64,000 bases of DNA from Planctomycetaceae bacterium. GTDB lineage: Bacteria > Planctomycetota > Planctomycetia > Pirellulales > Thermoguttaceae. Shown here piece after piece: positions 55,490 through 64,000 of the stretch. The stretch is taken from positions 1-64,000 of the forward strand of contig SUVI01000003.1 in NCBI GenBank assembly GCA_015062085.1, written 5' to 3'. The stretch's first letter is position 1; every line of letters starts with the position of its first letter. The position numbers were made by a program, and so were the translations under genes. The notes under the pieces are model-generated. The model was not told where the DNA came from, did not search any database, and saw nothing but the letters and a program-made list of their open reading frames with translations.

Positions 55490-56152
55490 ATGCTGAATTC
55501 CCTCCAGATCTACCTAATGCTGACGCCGCTGGGACTTTACTTTCTCATGATCGGTCTGATGCACATGATGAAACGTCCGTTCCTGATTTCCGGAAAGCGA
55601 GATCAGGCACTCCTCTTCGCGGCACTGTCCGGAGCCATGGCTGCCGGCCCGTTTCAGCTTTTTTTTCCGATCGGCGCCTCTTGGAACTACGGAGTCTGGA
55701 CTTGGCTGCTTCTTTTGGGACTTTACGCTTTAGCCTGCCTGCTTTACCTTCAAATACAGCGTCCGTCGCTCAATCTATACAATATACGGCTCACAGAATT
55801 GCGCCCCATTCTTTCCACACTCGCTGCCGCCTTGGATCCAGATCCACGCACCGCTGGCGACATGATCTTCATGCCGACGCTGGGGATCCAATTTTACGTT
55901 GAACCTAACCCGAATTTTCATACACTTTCTCTAGTCGCTGCCGGCCCAGAGCAGGATCTTAGCGGTTGGAAAACGTTCCAGAAAAAGCTGCGCGAAACGC
56001 TCAAAGAACCGCACAGAACCTTTCACCGCAGATATTCCGTCGGAATCTTCTTTCTGACGCTTGGTTTCCTGATCCTGACGGGGCTCCACATCATGGTCTG
56101 GCTCGATCCGGCAGAATTCCTGAAAGCGATCCCGGACCTTTTGAGGATCTGA
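55490..56152 (+). CDS. Hypothetical integral membrane protein
   Basis: 220 residues from the ATG at 55490, chosen since the earlier frame adds a non-hydrophobic stretch. Two or three N-terminal membrane segments (LMLTPLGLYFLMIGLMHMM, ALLFAALSGAMAAGPFQLFFP, WTWLLLLGLYALACLLYL), a ~90-residue soluble domain, and one more C-terminal segment (VGIFFLTLGFLILTGLHIMV). No motif recognised. Confidence 0.7.
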   Translation: MLNSLQIYLMLTPLGLYFLMIGLMHMMKRPFLISGKRDQALLFAALSGAMAAGPFQLFFPIGASWNYGVWTWLLLLGLYALACLLYLQIQRPSLNLYNIRLTELRPILSTLAAALDPDPRTAGDMIFMPTLGIQFYVEPNPNFHTLSLVAAGPEQDLSGWKTFQKKLRETLKEPHRTFHRRYSVGIFFLTLGFLILTGLHIMVWLDPAEFLKAIPDLLRI

Positions 56153-56160
56153 TTCTGAAA

Positions 56161-56190
56161 CCAGCTAAAACCAGCTAAAACCAGCTAAAA
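56161..56190 (+). repeat. 10-bp tandem repeat, 3 units
   Basis: CCAGCTAAAA three times directly after the membrane protein stop, abutting repeat copy H. Confidence 0.85.
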
Positions 56191-56192
56191 AA

Positions 56193-56468
56193 AGGTCCAT
56201 CCGGGAACTGCGTACCAGTTTTACCACGGAATACACTGAAAACTCACAGAGAAACACGGATCTTAATGCAAAAAGCAGTAAAAACAGAGCGCGCGAATAT
56301 TTTTTAATTTTAAAAAATTCATTTGCGTCTCTTCGTGTTTTCCGTGAAATTCGAGTCAGGGCACGTTCACTGCCTTTTCCTCTTTCTTTTCAGTGTGTTT
56401 CTGCGTTTCTTCTGCGCTCTCAGTGGTAAGATCAGACCTGATCGGTACGCACTTTCCGGAAGAGCCTT
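56193..56468 (-). repeat. MITE-like palindromic repeat, copy H
   Basis: Full-length in reverse orientation, from AGGTCCATCCGGGAACTGCG near 56193 to ACTTTCCGGAAGAGCC near 56466. The inner blocks TTTTACCACGG, CTCACAGAGAAACACGG, AATTCGAGTCAGGGCACG and CTCAGTGGTAAGAT are conserved. Both ends are intact and imperfectly inverted. Confidence 0.85.
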
Positions 56469-56472
56469 AAAT

Positions 56473-56844
56473 TTAAATTTCAGAAAACTCGACCCGAAAT
56501 CCGAGCATTTCCAGAGCCAGTGTCGGCCAGTCGATCTGCTCGGACGGCAGGATCTCCGCAGATTCATCATACCGCAGGATCCCAAGTACCGGGAATCGGT
56601 CTGTCTGAACGAGGTCGGAATAGTACTGGACCTCCATTTCGTCTACGCAGAGATCGAGCTCACCGGAAAGGTCCTCCGCATCGTCTGCGTTCTGCACATA
56701 GTCGAGCTGAAATTCTTCATGCTCATTTTCGGCAGTACGCAGAAGAAAACGGATGAATTTTTCTTCCGAGTCAAACTCCCGCAGCGGTTCGGCGTTTTCC
56801 GTGCTGTCTGCGCTCTCCGTATTTTTGAAGATCCGATACTTCAT
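56473..56844 (-). CDS. Small acidic hypothetical protein
   Basis: 123 residues. The start at 56844 follows AAAGGATCGGAAAACACG. Strongly acidic (EDLSGELDLCVDEMEVQYY, EKFIRFLLRTAENEHEEFQLDY), predicted mostly helical, no signal peptide. No family recognised. It lies just upstream of repeat copy H and downstream of the M60-like gene on the same strand, so it may be the last gene of that unit. Confidence 0.55.
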   Translation of the reverse strand: MKYRIFKNTESADSTENAEPLREFDSEEKFIRFLLRTAENEHEEFQLDYVQNADDAEDLSGELDLCVDEMEVQYYSDLVQTDRFPVLGILRYDESAEILPSEQIDWPTLALEMLGFRVEFSEI

Positions 56845-56877
56845 CGTGTTTTCCGATCCTTTCTTTTCAATTCACTT

Positions 56878-58800
56878 TCAGGGGTTGGAAAAATCAAGAT
56901 CCAGCCAGATCTTCTCTTCTAGCGGCGCATACTTTCGGATGGTCTGAAGCGTTTCCTCCGTCATCGGAAGTCCCCAGGCATTGAAGAACGGCTCAAGATT
57001 TTTCCCGGCAATCAGCGAGGCGGTCTTCACGAAATGCTGGACTTTCGCCTCATCATTCTCGAAATGCCTCCGATTTTCGCGATAGTAACGGTGAAGACGC
57101 GGATAGAAATCCTCGCCGAATGCCATGCGCAGCTGCCAGAACATTCCGAGTTTCATGAAAACGTCTCCTTCCGCATGGTAGTTTCGGTCAGGATCATGAA
57201 AATACCGGGTGGTTTTTTCCCGCATCCATTCCGTATCCGTCCGTGCTTTCTGTTTGAGTGCCGTCTGCATCGTGAGGGAAAAAATATTGACGGTCACTTC
57301 CGTCGTGCCCTTGAATTCGTAGGCGTCCATCTGGTGCATATGGCCAAGTTCGTGCCATGGTCCCCAGCCGTTTTGGATAAATTCTTCGGAATTCAGGACC
57401 GGTTTTACCGCATCAAAATGGTAGGCGGTCCGGTACCATGTCGCGTACATGAATCCGCGCTCCGTTTCCACGAGGTGAAGGAGATTCTTCGGCCGGTGGT
57501 GGACCGGGTTCGGATCGGAATCATCGTATCCCATCAAACGCGCGTAGGTATCCAGCAGGAGATCGAACTGCTCCAGGACTTTCTGCGGGTCGTCGAGATG
57601 TTTCCGAACGTTCTTTTCGGAGAACGTCAGCAGAACGCGCGAAGAGGCAAGCTCGACCATTTCCATGGGATTTTCTTTCTCCATCATTGCTTTCCATTCC
57701 TCTGCCGACGTTTTGCCGAGCTGGAAGAACGGGTGGAGACGCACGTTTTCAAAACGGATGCGCGGCGCATTTTTCTGGGCATTTTCGTCGTGCGGATTCA
57801 TGATGTAAAGGATCCCGGCACGCGGAGCCTCAAGCTCATTCCAGCCCGTTTGAAGCGTGAGCGTGTCTATTTTATTCCAATCGTAGGTCCGCAGGTCCTG
57901 AATGAGGAGCGTCGGCAGCGGCTCATTGGGATCCGCCTCAAGACAGACCGTAAATTTCTGTCCGGCCTCGACGTTCCTTCCCGTCGGCTGGAAATACGAC
58001 CAGCGCATTCCGAGCTGCAGGAATCGGCTTTCTGCGGCTGGGTCCGGTTTCCGACGCACTTCCAGAACGTTTTTCTGTGCCGCGGCTTTGCCTTCTTCTG
58101 TCAGGAGAGTTTCCGCACACTGGAGCATTTTCTGAATGTCGGGACGTTCCGTTTCTTTTCGGAGCGCGTCGATCTTTTCTTTCAGATCGTTCGGAAGATT
58201 CCCGTCCGCATCCGTTTTCAGCGCGGAAAAAGTTCCGTCGGTAAACAGTCCGCTTGCTTTCTGCAGAAGCTCATCCGTCCGGAAAACCGCCAATTCTGCG
58301 ATGCTTCCGAATCCGCCGACTCCTTCAAGAATATTCAGACGCAGCGCAGACCAGGTCCCCGGTTTCAGGAAGATGAAACGGCTCGCCGCTCCATATGGCA
58401 GTTTGCCGGTCTGGAGTTTCTCCCAGTTTTCGGAGCCGTCCGCTTTCTGTCCCCAGACCTCGTACTGAAGAATGAATCCGTTTTTCCCGCCGTCCTGACG
58501 GGGCAGGTACCAGAGCCGGTCCACATTCTGCGGCTCTCGAAACTTCATTTCGATCGAGTACGGATACGTGCCAGCTTTTTTCCAGGGGGAGTGCCAGTGC
58601 GTTTGGGGATTCCCATCGGCCGCTTTTTCGATCTCCTCAAGCGGTTCCCAGGCATTCGCGGAAAGCGTGAATTCCGAATTCGGGATCCGGAACTCGGCAG
58701 CCTCCGGCTTTTCCTGTGCCGAAGCCCAGACTGCAGTAAAGAAAAGGATCAGAAAAGATCCTAAAATAGAAGAACTATTCCATCGAAAATCTACTTTCAT
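56878..58800 (-). CDS. Secreted M60-like metallopeptidase with discoidin-like domain, copy 1
   Basis: 640 residues. The start at 58800 follows GGGAG, and the product opens with a signal peptide (SSILGSFLILFFTAVWASAQ); the 70-residue upstream extension is rejected. Residues ~50-190 resemble an F5/8 type C (discoidin) domain (HWHSPWKKAGTYPYSIEMKF, RLNILEGVGG). The M60-like domain has HELGH (483-487) with a likely Glu ligand at 501 in GTTEV. Family knowledge: M60-like enzymes cleave glycoproteins such as mucins. It pairs with the gene at 59176. Confidence 0.8.
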   Translation of the reverse strand: MKVDFRWNSSSILGSFLILFFTAVWASAQEKPEAAEFRIPNSEFTLSANAWEPLEEIEKAADGNPQTHWHSPWKKAGTYPYSIEMKFREPQNVDRLWYLPRQDGGKNGFILQYEVWGQKADGSENWEKLQTGKLPYGAASRFIFLKPGTWSALRLNILEGVGGFGSIAELAVFRTDELLQKASGLFTDGTFSALKTDADGNLPNDLKEKIDALRKETERPDIQKMLQCAETLLTEEGKAAAQKNVLEVRRKPDPAAESRFLQLGMRWSYFQPTGRNVEAGQKFTVCLEADPNEPLPTLLIQDLRTYDWNKIDTLTLQTGWNELEAPRAGILYIMNPHDENAQKNAPRIRFENVRLHPFFQLGKTSAEEWKAMMEKENPMEMVELASSRVLLTFSEKNVRKHLDDPQKVLEQFDLLLDTYARLMGYDDSDPNPVHHRPKNLLHLVETERGFMYATWYRTAYHFDAVKPVLNSEEFIQNGWGPWHELGHMHQMDAYEFKGTTEVTVNIFSLTMQTALKQKARTDTEWMREKTTRYFHDPDRNYHAEGDVFMKLGMFWQLRMAFGEDFYPRLHRYYRENRRHFENDEAKVQHFVKTASLIAGKNLEPFFNAWGLPMTEETLQTIRKYAPLEEKIWLDLDFSNP

Positions 58801-58852
58801 TCGATTCTCCCAATTTGCGAAATGAATCTGCAAAATACAAAATAAAGGGATC

Positions 58853-58945
58853 GGTCCATAACTGCGCGTTGGATCGCCGTGTGATCGTCTTCGCGTACTT
58901 CTCCGCGTTTCTTTCGTGATTTCAGTGGAGAGATCGGTCGGCGCA
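58853..58945 (-). repeat. Remnant of the MITE-like repeat (copy J)
   Basis: GGTCCATAACTGCGCG followed directly by CGCGTTTCTTTCGTGATTTCAGTGGAGAGATCGG: both ends of a reverse-oriented element with most of the middle deleted. Confidence 0.5.
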
Positions 58946-58947
58946 AG

Positions 58948-59009
58948 CGGTCCCACGCGCGACGGCAACCTGCGTAACTCGATAGCTAACGGTCCCACGC
59001 GCGACGGCA
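58948..59009 (+). repeat. 20-bp direct repeat pair
   Basis: CGGTCCCACGCGCGACGGCA at 58948-58967 and 58990-59009, in the 375-base gap between the two M60-like genes. The gap otherwise holds only the repeat remnant. Confidence 0.8.
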
Positions 59010-59175
59010 CTCTGCGAGAGCCGTCTGGCTGCCCGCCATGTCGCCGCAGCCGTGAGAGGGAAACATTTTGGAAATTGTTTCCCCCTCAGACTCTCCCTTC
59101 AAAAACTTTTTGATGTTTTGTTTCTTTGTGATTCCATCGGCAAAAAAACGGCATTTATGCACTCAAATACGGATC

Positions 59176-61113
59176 CTACGGATTGGAGAAATTGAAATTC
59201 AGCCAGATCGGTTTCTTCAGCGGCTTGAGTTTCTTCATCGCCATGCGGGTTTTTGGTTCGATCGGGAGTCCCCATGCGTTGAAAAACGGCTCAAGGTTTC
59301 GGCCGGAAATTTCCGCGGCTGCCTGGATAAAATACTGGACTTTTACGTCGCTCTCACCAGAAGCGAGCGGATTTTCCCGAATGTACCGGTGAAGTTTCGG
59401 ATAGAAATCGTCGCCGAACGCCATTTTCAGCTGCCAGAACATCGCGAGTTTCATGAAGACGTCCTCTTCCGCATGGTAGTCGCGATTCGGACGCGCGAAG
59501 TACTCCAGGAGCTTTTTCTGCATTTCCGGCGTGTCGATGCGAGCTTTCTGCCTCAGCGACGTCTGCATATGGAGCGAGTAAATGTTGACCGTCACTTCGG
59601 TCATTCCCTCAAAACAGTAGTGCGGCATTTGGTGAATGTGCCCCAGTTCGTGCCACGGCCCCCAGCCACTTTTCAGAAATTCGGAGGAATTCAGGACCGG
59701 TTTCATCGCGTCGCGGTGGTATGCTGTCCGGAAAGAGGTCGCGTACATGAACATATGGTCCACTTCCGTCAGGTGCATGACGCAGCGCGGCCGGTGATGG
59801 ATCGGGTTCTCGTCTTTGTCGGAGAATCCCATCAGTTCCGCGTAGCGGTCCGCGAGAAACTCGTACGCTTTCAGAAGACGCACCGGGTCGTCCAGGTGCT
59901 TCATCACGTTTTCCATCGTCGCGGTGATCAGGACGTGCTGGCTCGAAAACTCTGCCATCCCGTAAATATTGATCTCCCGGCACATCTGCATCCACTCCTT
60001 CGCCGTCGTCTTTCCGAGCTGGAAGAACGGCATGAAGTGCGCGTTTTCAATGTGGATGACCGGCAAATGCTCCCGATTCGGCATCGCCTGATTTTCGAGA
60101 TAGAGGATCCCGGAGATCGGCGCCTCGAGATAGTTTCTCCCGCGTGAAAGCGTGAAACGTGCCTGATGATTCCAGTTTCCGCACTTCAGATCGTTGATGA
60201 CGAGATCCGGAACGGGGTCACCGAAACCCGCTTCAACGTAAACGGCAAACTTTTCCCCTTCTTCGATCGTCAGTCCCGTCGGCTGGTAGCCGCACCACGG
60301 GAAACCAGTCCGGAACGTGTTCCATTCTTCGCGGACCGACGGTTTCGGGATGACCTGAAAGACTTTCCGTTTCAGATCCTTCGGTTTTTTCAGGAGCGAT
60401 TCCGCAAGACGAAGCTCTTCAAGATACTGCGGATCTTCTGTTTTGGATCTCAGTTCCGTGATCCGTTTGCGCAGATCGGCCGGAACTTTTCCTTTTTTGT
60501 CCGTGCGCAGAGCCGAGAAGGAACCGTCGGAGAAAAGCCGGTCGATCTCCCAGCGTTCGCGGTCGAGACGAAAGAGAAGGAATTCCGACGCCGTCGCGAA
60601 ACCGGCGTGTCCTTTCAGAATATCAAGACGCAGAGCCGCATACTTTCCAGGCCGAAACGCGATGAATTTTGCGTCGCCCGAATCAGGAAGCGTACCGTTC
60701 TGGACTTTTTTCCATTTTCCGTCCAGGGTCTTTTTCCCCCAGATCTCGTACTCATGCAGGTACCCGTTGGGCCCGTTCGGACGCGGAAGATACCAGAGCT
60801 TTTCGAGGATCTCCGGCTTTTTGAACGTGAATTCTATGGAAAACGGATACGCTCCCGCCTCATTCCACGGCGAATGCCAGATCGTTTCCACGACACCGTC
60901 AAACGCGTTTTCGATCCCGGACCCTGGCTGCGAACGGTCCGCCGTCACCGTGAGATCATCGTTGGAGAGTGCCCGCCCGCTTTCTTTCATCTCTTCGATC
61001 AGAGCCGGAAAATCCGCGTCTTTCCCAACCAGCCGGCTTTCGGAGTATGCGTCTGCCGCATGGCTGAAAAGGAAAAACAGAAAAAGAAGGAACGAAAATG
61101 ACTGGCGTTTCAT
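59176..61113 (-). CDS. Secreted M60-like metallopeptidase with discoidin-like domain, copy 2
   Basis: 645 residues from the ATG at 61113 (TGAGG nine bases upstream; a GTG 12 bases earlier is less likely). Signal peptide (FLLFLFFLFSHAADA). Discoidin-like N-terminal domain (TIWHSPWNEAGAYPFSIEF, ALRLDILKGHAG). M60-like zinc site HELGH (488-492) with Glu506 in GMTEV. Strongly similar to copy 1 along its length, so a tandem duplication with sub-specialisation is inferred. Probable target: host glycoprotein. Confidence 0.82.
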   Translation of the reverse strand: MKRQSFSFLLFLFFLFSHAADAYSESRLVGKDADFPALIEEMKESGRALSNDDLTVTADRSQPGSGIENAFDGVVETIWHSPWNEAGAYPFSIEFTFKKPEILEKLWYLPRPNGPNGYLHEYEIWGKKTLDGKWKKVQNGTLPDSGDAKFIAFRPGKYAALRLDILKGHAGFATASEFLLFRLDRERWEIDRLFSDGSFSALRTDKKGKVPADLRKRITELRSKTEDPQYLEELRLAESLLKKPKDLKRKVFQVIPKPSVREEWNTFRTGFPWCGYQPTGLTIEEGEKFAVYVEAGFGDPVPDLVINDLKCGNWNHQARFTLSRGRNYLEAPISGILYLENQAMPNREHLPVIHIENAHFMPFFQLGKTTAKEWMQMCREINIYGMAEFSSQHVLITATMENVMKHLDDPVRLLKAYEFLADRYAELMGFSDKDENPIHHRPRCVMHLTEVDHMFMYATSFRTAYHRDAMKPVLNSSEFLKSGWGPWHELGHIHQMPHYCFEGMTEVTVNIYSLHMQTSLRQKARIDTPEMQKKLLEYFARPNRDYHAEEDVFMKLAMFWQLKMAFGDDFYPKLHRYIRENPLASGESDVKVQYFIQAAAEISGRNLEPFFNAWGLPIEPKTRMAMKKLKPLKKPIWLNFNFSNP

Positions 61114-61190
61114 TGAAAACCTCACGTAAGTTCTTCAGAAAAGACGGGATCCTGGAAATTAAAAGGGGGATGAAAAGGCCTTTGAAAAAA

Positions 61191-61229
61191 AGTCAAAAAG
61201 TCCCGGCACTCGGCAGAATGTCGGGACTT
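61191..61229 (-). terminator. Terminator of the second DUF1080 gene
   Basis: AAGTCCCG (61198-61205) pairs with CGGGACTT (61222-61229); on the minus strand a T-run follows. Confidence 0.7.
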
Positions 61230-61269
61230 CAGATCAGTTTTTCAGGAACTCATGAATTTCCCGAGCATC

Positions 61270-62337
61270 TCAGTCTACGTACTTGACCCAGATGTTGCGG
61301 TACTGCACGTTGTTGCCGTGGCCCTGGAAATAGATTCCGCGAGCTTCGTCGGCTTCGGCTTTGCGTCCGGGCGTCTGACCGGAAATTTCCAGACCGTCGT
61401 GGATGAGGATGCCGTTAAGCGCGACGTCCACTTTCGCGTTGGCGACTTTCTTGCCGTTTTCGTATTTCGCCGGGATGATGTGGAAATCGTATGCCTGCCA
61501 GGTCAGCGGACTCAGGACGGCATTGGCGAGCGGGCGTTTCTGCTGATAGAAACCGCCGCATTCATTATTTTCGCCGCGGAGACCGAAGGAATCGAGCACC
61601 TGGCATTCGTAGCATTCATAGAGGTAAACGCCGCTGTTAGAACGGGCCTGACCCTTGGCGCGCGGCATGAAGGAAAGCATGAATTCCACGTGAACGAAGC
61701 ATTCCTTGCCCTTTTCCAGTTCTTTCGTCACGAATTCGGCAAACATGGCGCCGGTTTCTTCGTTGATCTTGCGGTAGCTGGCGATATTGTCGGTGTTCGT
61801 TTTGTCCTTGGCCGTTCCGTCGTAGAGGATGACTGCGCCGTCTTCAACCACTCCGACGCGGTCATTCGGACGGACGAATTTCTTCGCAATACGGTCCGGT
61901 TTGCCCGGGACGCAGAACGTCATGGTCGTTCCGGCGAGGTCGATCTTCGTGATGTCGTCTTTGTGGCTTTCCATCATCGGCAGGTTGTTCTGTCCTTCCA
62001 GGTCCATTTTCGTCGGACGAAGAATGACTTCGTTTCCTTCGATCCCGCCTTCATAGTAAATGCGCGCTTCTTTGGCGTGCCAGCCCATGCCGGGGAAACC
62101 GCCCGGGAAACCGACGACGGTAAATTTGCCGTCACCGTTCGCGATGCACTGGCAGGCGAAGACCTTACCGCCGGCGTACCAGACGTATTCGCCCTGGATC
62201 TGGAAATCACGGTAGTCGTCCGCGACTGCCTTAACTTCATCGACCGAAACGTACTCGTTCTTCTTTTCCTGCGCAAACACGCTTCCGACCATCGCAGCAG
62301 CCAAGACCGCAGCGCTGAAAATGGATCTTGCTTTCAT
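61270..62337 (-). CDS. Secreted DUF1080 protein, copy 2
   Basis: 355 residues from the ATG at 62337 (GGAGAGACAG upstream). Signal peptide (FSAAVLAAAMVGSVFAQ). The N-terminal ~170 residues form a beta-rich accessory region. The C-terminal half has the DUF1080 core: MLSFMPRAKGQARSNSGVYLY, YECQVLDSFGL, WQAYDFHIIPAKYENGK and RGIYFQGHGNNVQYRNIWVKYVD. Family knowledge: such proteins occur in large numbers in Planctomycetes, with keto-glycoside hydrolysis shown for some. It has its own terminator. Confidence 0.85.
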   Translation of the reverse strand: MKARSIFSAAVLAAAMVGSVFAQEKKNEYVSVDEVKAVADDYRDFQIQGEYVWYAGGKVFACQCIANGDGKFTVVGFPGGFPGMGWHAKEARIYYEGGIEGNEVILRPTKMDLEGQNNLPMMESHKDDITKIDLAGTTMTFCVPGKPDRIAKKFVRPNDRVGVVEDGAVILYDGTAKDKTNTDNIASYRKINEETGAMFAEFVTKELEKGKECFVHVEFMLSFMPRAKGQARSNSGVYLYECYECQVLDSFGLRGENNECGGFYQQKRPLANAVLSPLTWQAYDFHIIPAKYENGKKVANAKVDVALNGILIHDGLEISGQTPGRKAEADEARGIYFQGHGNNVQYRNIWVKYVD

Positions 62338-62584
62338 CTGTCTCTCCATAAAAAAGTGGGGTTGGTTCTATTTATTAAAATACGGCGGGGATCTCATTTT
62401 TATGTACGCCCCTTCTGTATTTCTTATTTTACACGATTTCCTTCTAATTTACCAGTAGGAGCCGAGGCTTTTTTCCACTTTTTTTCCACTTTTTCCAAAA
62501 AATCTTTCTCAAAAGGGAAATTTCACCCCCTCTGCCAACACGCTGAAAAACGTCCATCGCAACATACACTCTGAAACAGAAAAA

Positions 62585-62856
62585 AGGTTCATCCGGGAAC
62601 TGCGTACCAGTTTTACCACGGAATGCACTGAAAACTCACAGAGAAGCACTGATCTTAGTGCAAAAAGCAGTAAAAAACAGACTGCTCGAACAAATTTTGA
62701 ATTTTAAAAAATTCATCTGCGTCTTTTCGTGTTTTCCGTGAAATTCGTGTCAGGACACGTTTTTCTTCTTTTTCTTTTCTGTGTGTTTCTGCGTCTCTTC
62801 AGTGCACTCTGTGGTGAGATCGGAACCTGGATCGGTAAGCACATTCCGGAAGAGCC
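62585..62856 (-). repeat. MITE-like palindromic repeat, copy I
   Basis: Full-length, reverse orientation: AGGTTCATCCGGGAACTGCG at 62585-62604 to ACATTCCGGAAGAGCC near 62856. Very close to copy H. It lies in the 637-base gap between the DUF1080 gene and the SHD1-like gene, with a pyrimidine-rich stretch (62360-62580) ahead of it in which nothing else is seen. Confidence 0.85.
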
Positions 62857-62891
62857 GGAAAAAATTAAAAATTCCCCCAAAGCCCCCCCCC

Positions 62892-62920
62892 TTGAATGGA
62901 AACATTTTCTCCGATAAAAT
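62892..62920 (+). promoter_or_regulatory. Promoter of the SHD1-like gene, next to a C9 tract
   Basis: TTGAAT (62892-62897), a 17-base spacer and TAAAAT (62915-62920). A run of nine C (62883-62891) directly abuts the -35. Confidence 0.6.
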
Positions 62921-62974
62921 AGACATAAAAAGGTCATGAATCAATTTTACCACATTTACCGCAAGGAGGATCCC

Positions 62975-63754
62975 ATGAAAAGAATCGTTTTGCTTTTGAC
63001 CGTCGGTCTGATATTTTGGGCGGGCAACGTCTTTGGAGAAAATCCAAATATCGCTATAGTTGTGGACAATACGGAATGGGCGTCTCCGGAGCTGCATCAC
63101 AATAGAGAAAGAGTCAGACATTGGAAAACTAACTGGGAACTTGCTGAAAAAATCGGAATGTATGAAGTTGAGCTGTCGTCCGATATTCTTGCATTGTACG
63201 AACAGGACCATCCTTCCCGGGTCGAATTTGGGAAAGAATACTGGTTTCCGTGCTATCGAGCAAAAATTGAAAGTATTGAGAATTCAGACACCTGCCTGAT
63301 CTGTTTCGAGTCGGGCGATATTTTTTACCTGACAGGCTATCCTACGGAAGGATTTTATTCCGGGAAATTTATCGTTTTGACCAGCCCGGTCCTCTGTTCC
63401 AGGATCCATTCGGACGGGACCCGCATCCTGCGATTCGTTCCGAAAGAAGAACTTTCTCAGCGCGTGAAAGAAGGGGAACTTTTTGATAAAAATCAGCTTG
63501 CGGCATTGAAATATGCTGGCTATCAGGAATGGCAATATAAAGACGGGAAGGCTTTTTGGGCGAAATACGAATCCGTTTCTAAAGGAGAAATACACTTTAT
63601 TGACACCATGGGAGATCCTCTGACGTTAAAACCGGGTCAACTTTCGTCAGCAGTCTACAAATTTTACAATCAGGAATTACGGCGCACGAAAGTCAAAGAG
63701 CGTCAGGAAAAAATATCGCCGAAAACCTTGCTTCTTTTTCAGAACGTACCGTGA
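62975..63754 (+). CDS. Secreted protein with possible SHD1-like domain, unknown role
   Basis: 259 residues from the ATG at 62975 (AAGGAGGATCCC upstream). Signal peptide (IVLLLTVGLIFWAGNVFG). The mature part is mixed alpha/beta. The C-terminal segment YQEWQYKDGKAFWAKYESVSKGEI, continuing IHFIDTMGDPLTLKPGQLSS, resembles the SHD1 domain (W-x-DG-x-A, then a beta hairpin and LxxGxLS), frequent in secreted planctomycete proteins. Ligand unknown. Sequence style is more AT-rich than its neighbours. Confidence 0.65.
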   Translation: MKRIVLLLTVGLIFWAGNVFGENPNIAIVVDNTEWASPELHHNRERVRHWKTNWELAEKIGMYEVELSSDILALYEQDHPSRVEFGKEYWFPCYRAKIESIENSDTCLICFESGDIFYLTGYPTEGFYSGKFIVLTSPVLCSRIHSDGTRILRFVPKEELSQRVKEGELFDKNQLAALKYAGYQEWQYKDGKAFWAKYESVSKGEIHFIDTMGDPLTLKPGQLSSAVYKFYNQELRRTKVKERQEKISPKTLLLFQNVP

Positions 63755-63878
63755 AACGACACGTTCTGAAATTTTGCGCATTTTCATTTGACTCATTCTG
63801 GTTTCCATCCGGCCCGCCGCCAAAACTCAGGAAGAGGATCCAGCTGCTAAAGGGTAATAAAGAGCTGCCTCCTTGATA

Positions 63879-64000
63879 TGCGCCGATGGCCAGAAAGCTT
63901 CAGATAGCGTCTGGCGCTGCTGATGTTACTGGTCTGGCTGGGTTATGATACGGCGATACCCTACATGAACATGTTGTGGGCCCTGGACAGTGCGGAGGCA
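63879..64000 (+). other. Possible partial membrane-protein frame interrupted by TAG, cut by window end
   Basis: An ATG at 63879 opens a frame MRRWPESFR, then a TAG (63906), then RLALLMLLVWLGYDTAIPYM and MNMLWALDSAEA to the edge, which looks like a signal-anchor start. A start at the later Met (63924) avoids the TAG. No clear binding site; too short to name. Bases 63755-63878 show nothing. Confidence 0.3.

Noticed and set aside
58916..59113. Short frames over the 20-bp direct repeats
   Set aside because: Composition follows the repeat and no start signal is present.

Overview
The window looks like chromosomal DNA of a planctomycete, possibly an animal-gut or otherwise host-associated lineage. 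The assignment is inferred from gene content and not from a marker-gene search. Supporting features are a stand-alone topoisomerase VI A subunit, two DUF1080 proteins, a PEP-CTERM gene pair, a possible SHD1 domain, a MoxR ATPase, a Hanks-type kinase, a Lys/Ala-rich H1-like protein, and many secreted enzymes for complex glycans. Promoters read as TTGAnn-N16/17-TAnAnT and most starts carry AGGAG-type ribosome binding sites.

Layout. 1-12.2 kb: surface and carbohydrate genes (truncated beta-helix PEP-CTERM protein, SGNH esterase, Tat-exported beta-propeller, giant GH13-like enzyme, Asp-box propeller). 12.5-25.5 kb: housekeeping (rsmA, lipoprotein, top6A, MoxR, lysA, tRNA-Gln, probable 6S RNA, lipid kinase, DUF1080, miniature PEP-CTERM gene, enolase, Ser/Thr kinase). 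26-28.8 kb: operon of a secreted GH43-like propeller and two tandem BPL_N/ThuA-like amidotransferase-fold proteins. 29.2-46.5 kb: one long minus-strand phage-derived cluster encoding terminase, portal, protease/scaffold, capsid, connector-like proteins and a cysteine-heptad fibre, headed by ParB-like, ABC-GNAT and membrane serine-protease genes. No integrase, tail tape measure, tube, sheath, replication or lysis gene was recognised. 47.2-56.8 kb: rlmN, thioesterase, H1-like protein, radical SAM protein, peptidase, clpC and a membrane protein. 56.9-63.8 kb: two M60-like metallopeptidases with discoidin-like N-termini, a second DUF1080 protein and a secreted protein with a possible SHD1 domain.

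The most striking non-genic signal is a family of about 270-bp imperfect palindromes with inverted ends (nine substantial copies and two remnants) in intergenic spaces on both strands, including inside the phage cluster. They resemble non-autonomous MITE-like elements. Several unrelated genes also carry short in-frame tandem repeats. One of these, in the phage portal gene, has a 17-bp unit among 18-bp units and splits the gene by frameshift.

Other leads are a miniature PEP-CTERM gene that looks like a deletion derivative of the gene 20 kb upstream, a topoisomerase VI A gene with a palindromic element and seven 16-bp repeats in its leader, a capsid-cluster leader with a consensus promoter and a strong terminator, and a cysteine-rich H1-like protein.
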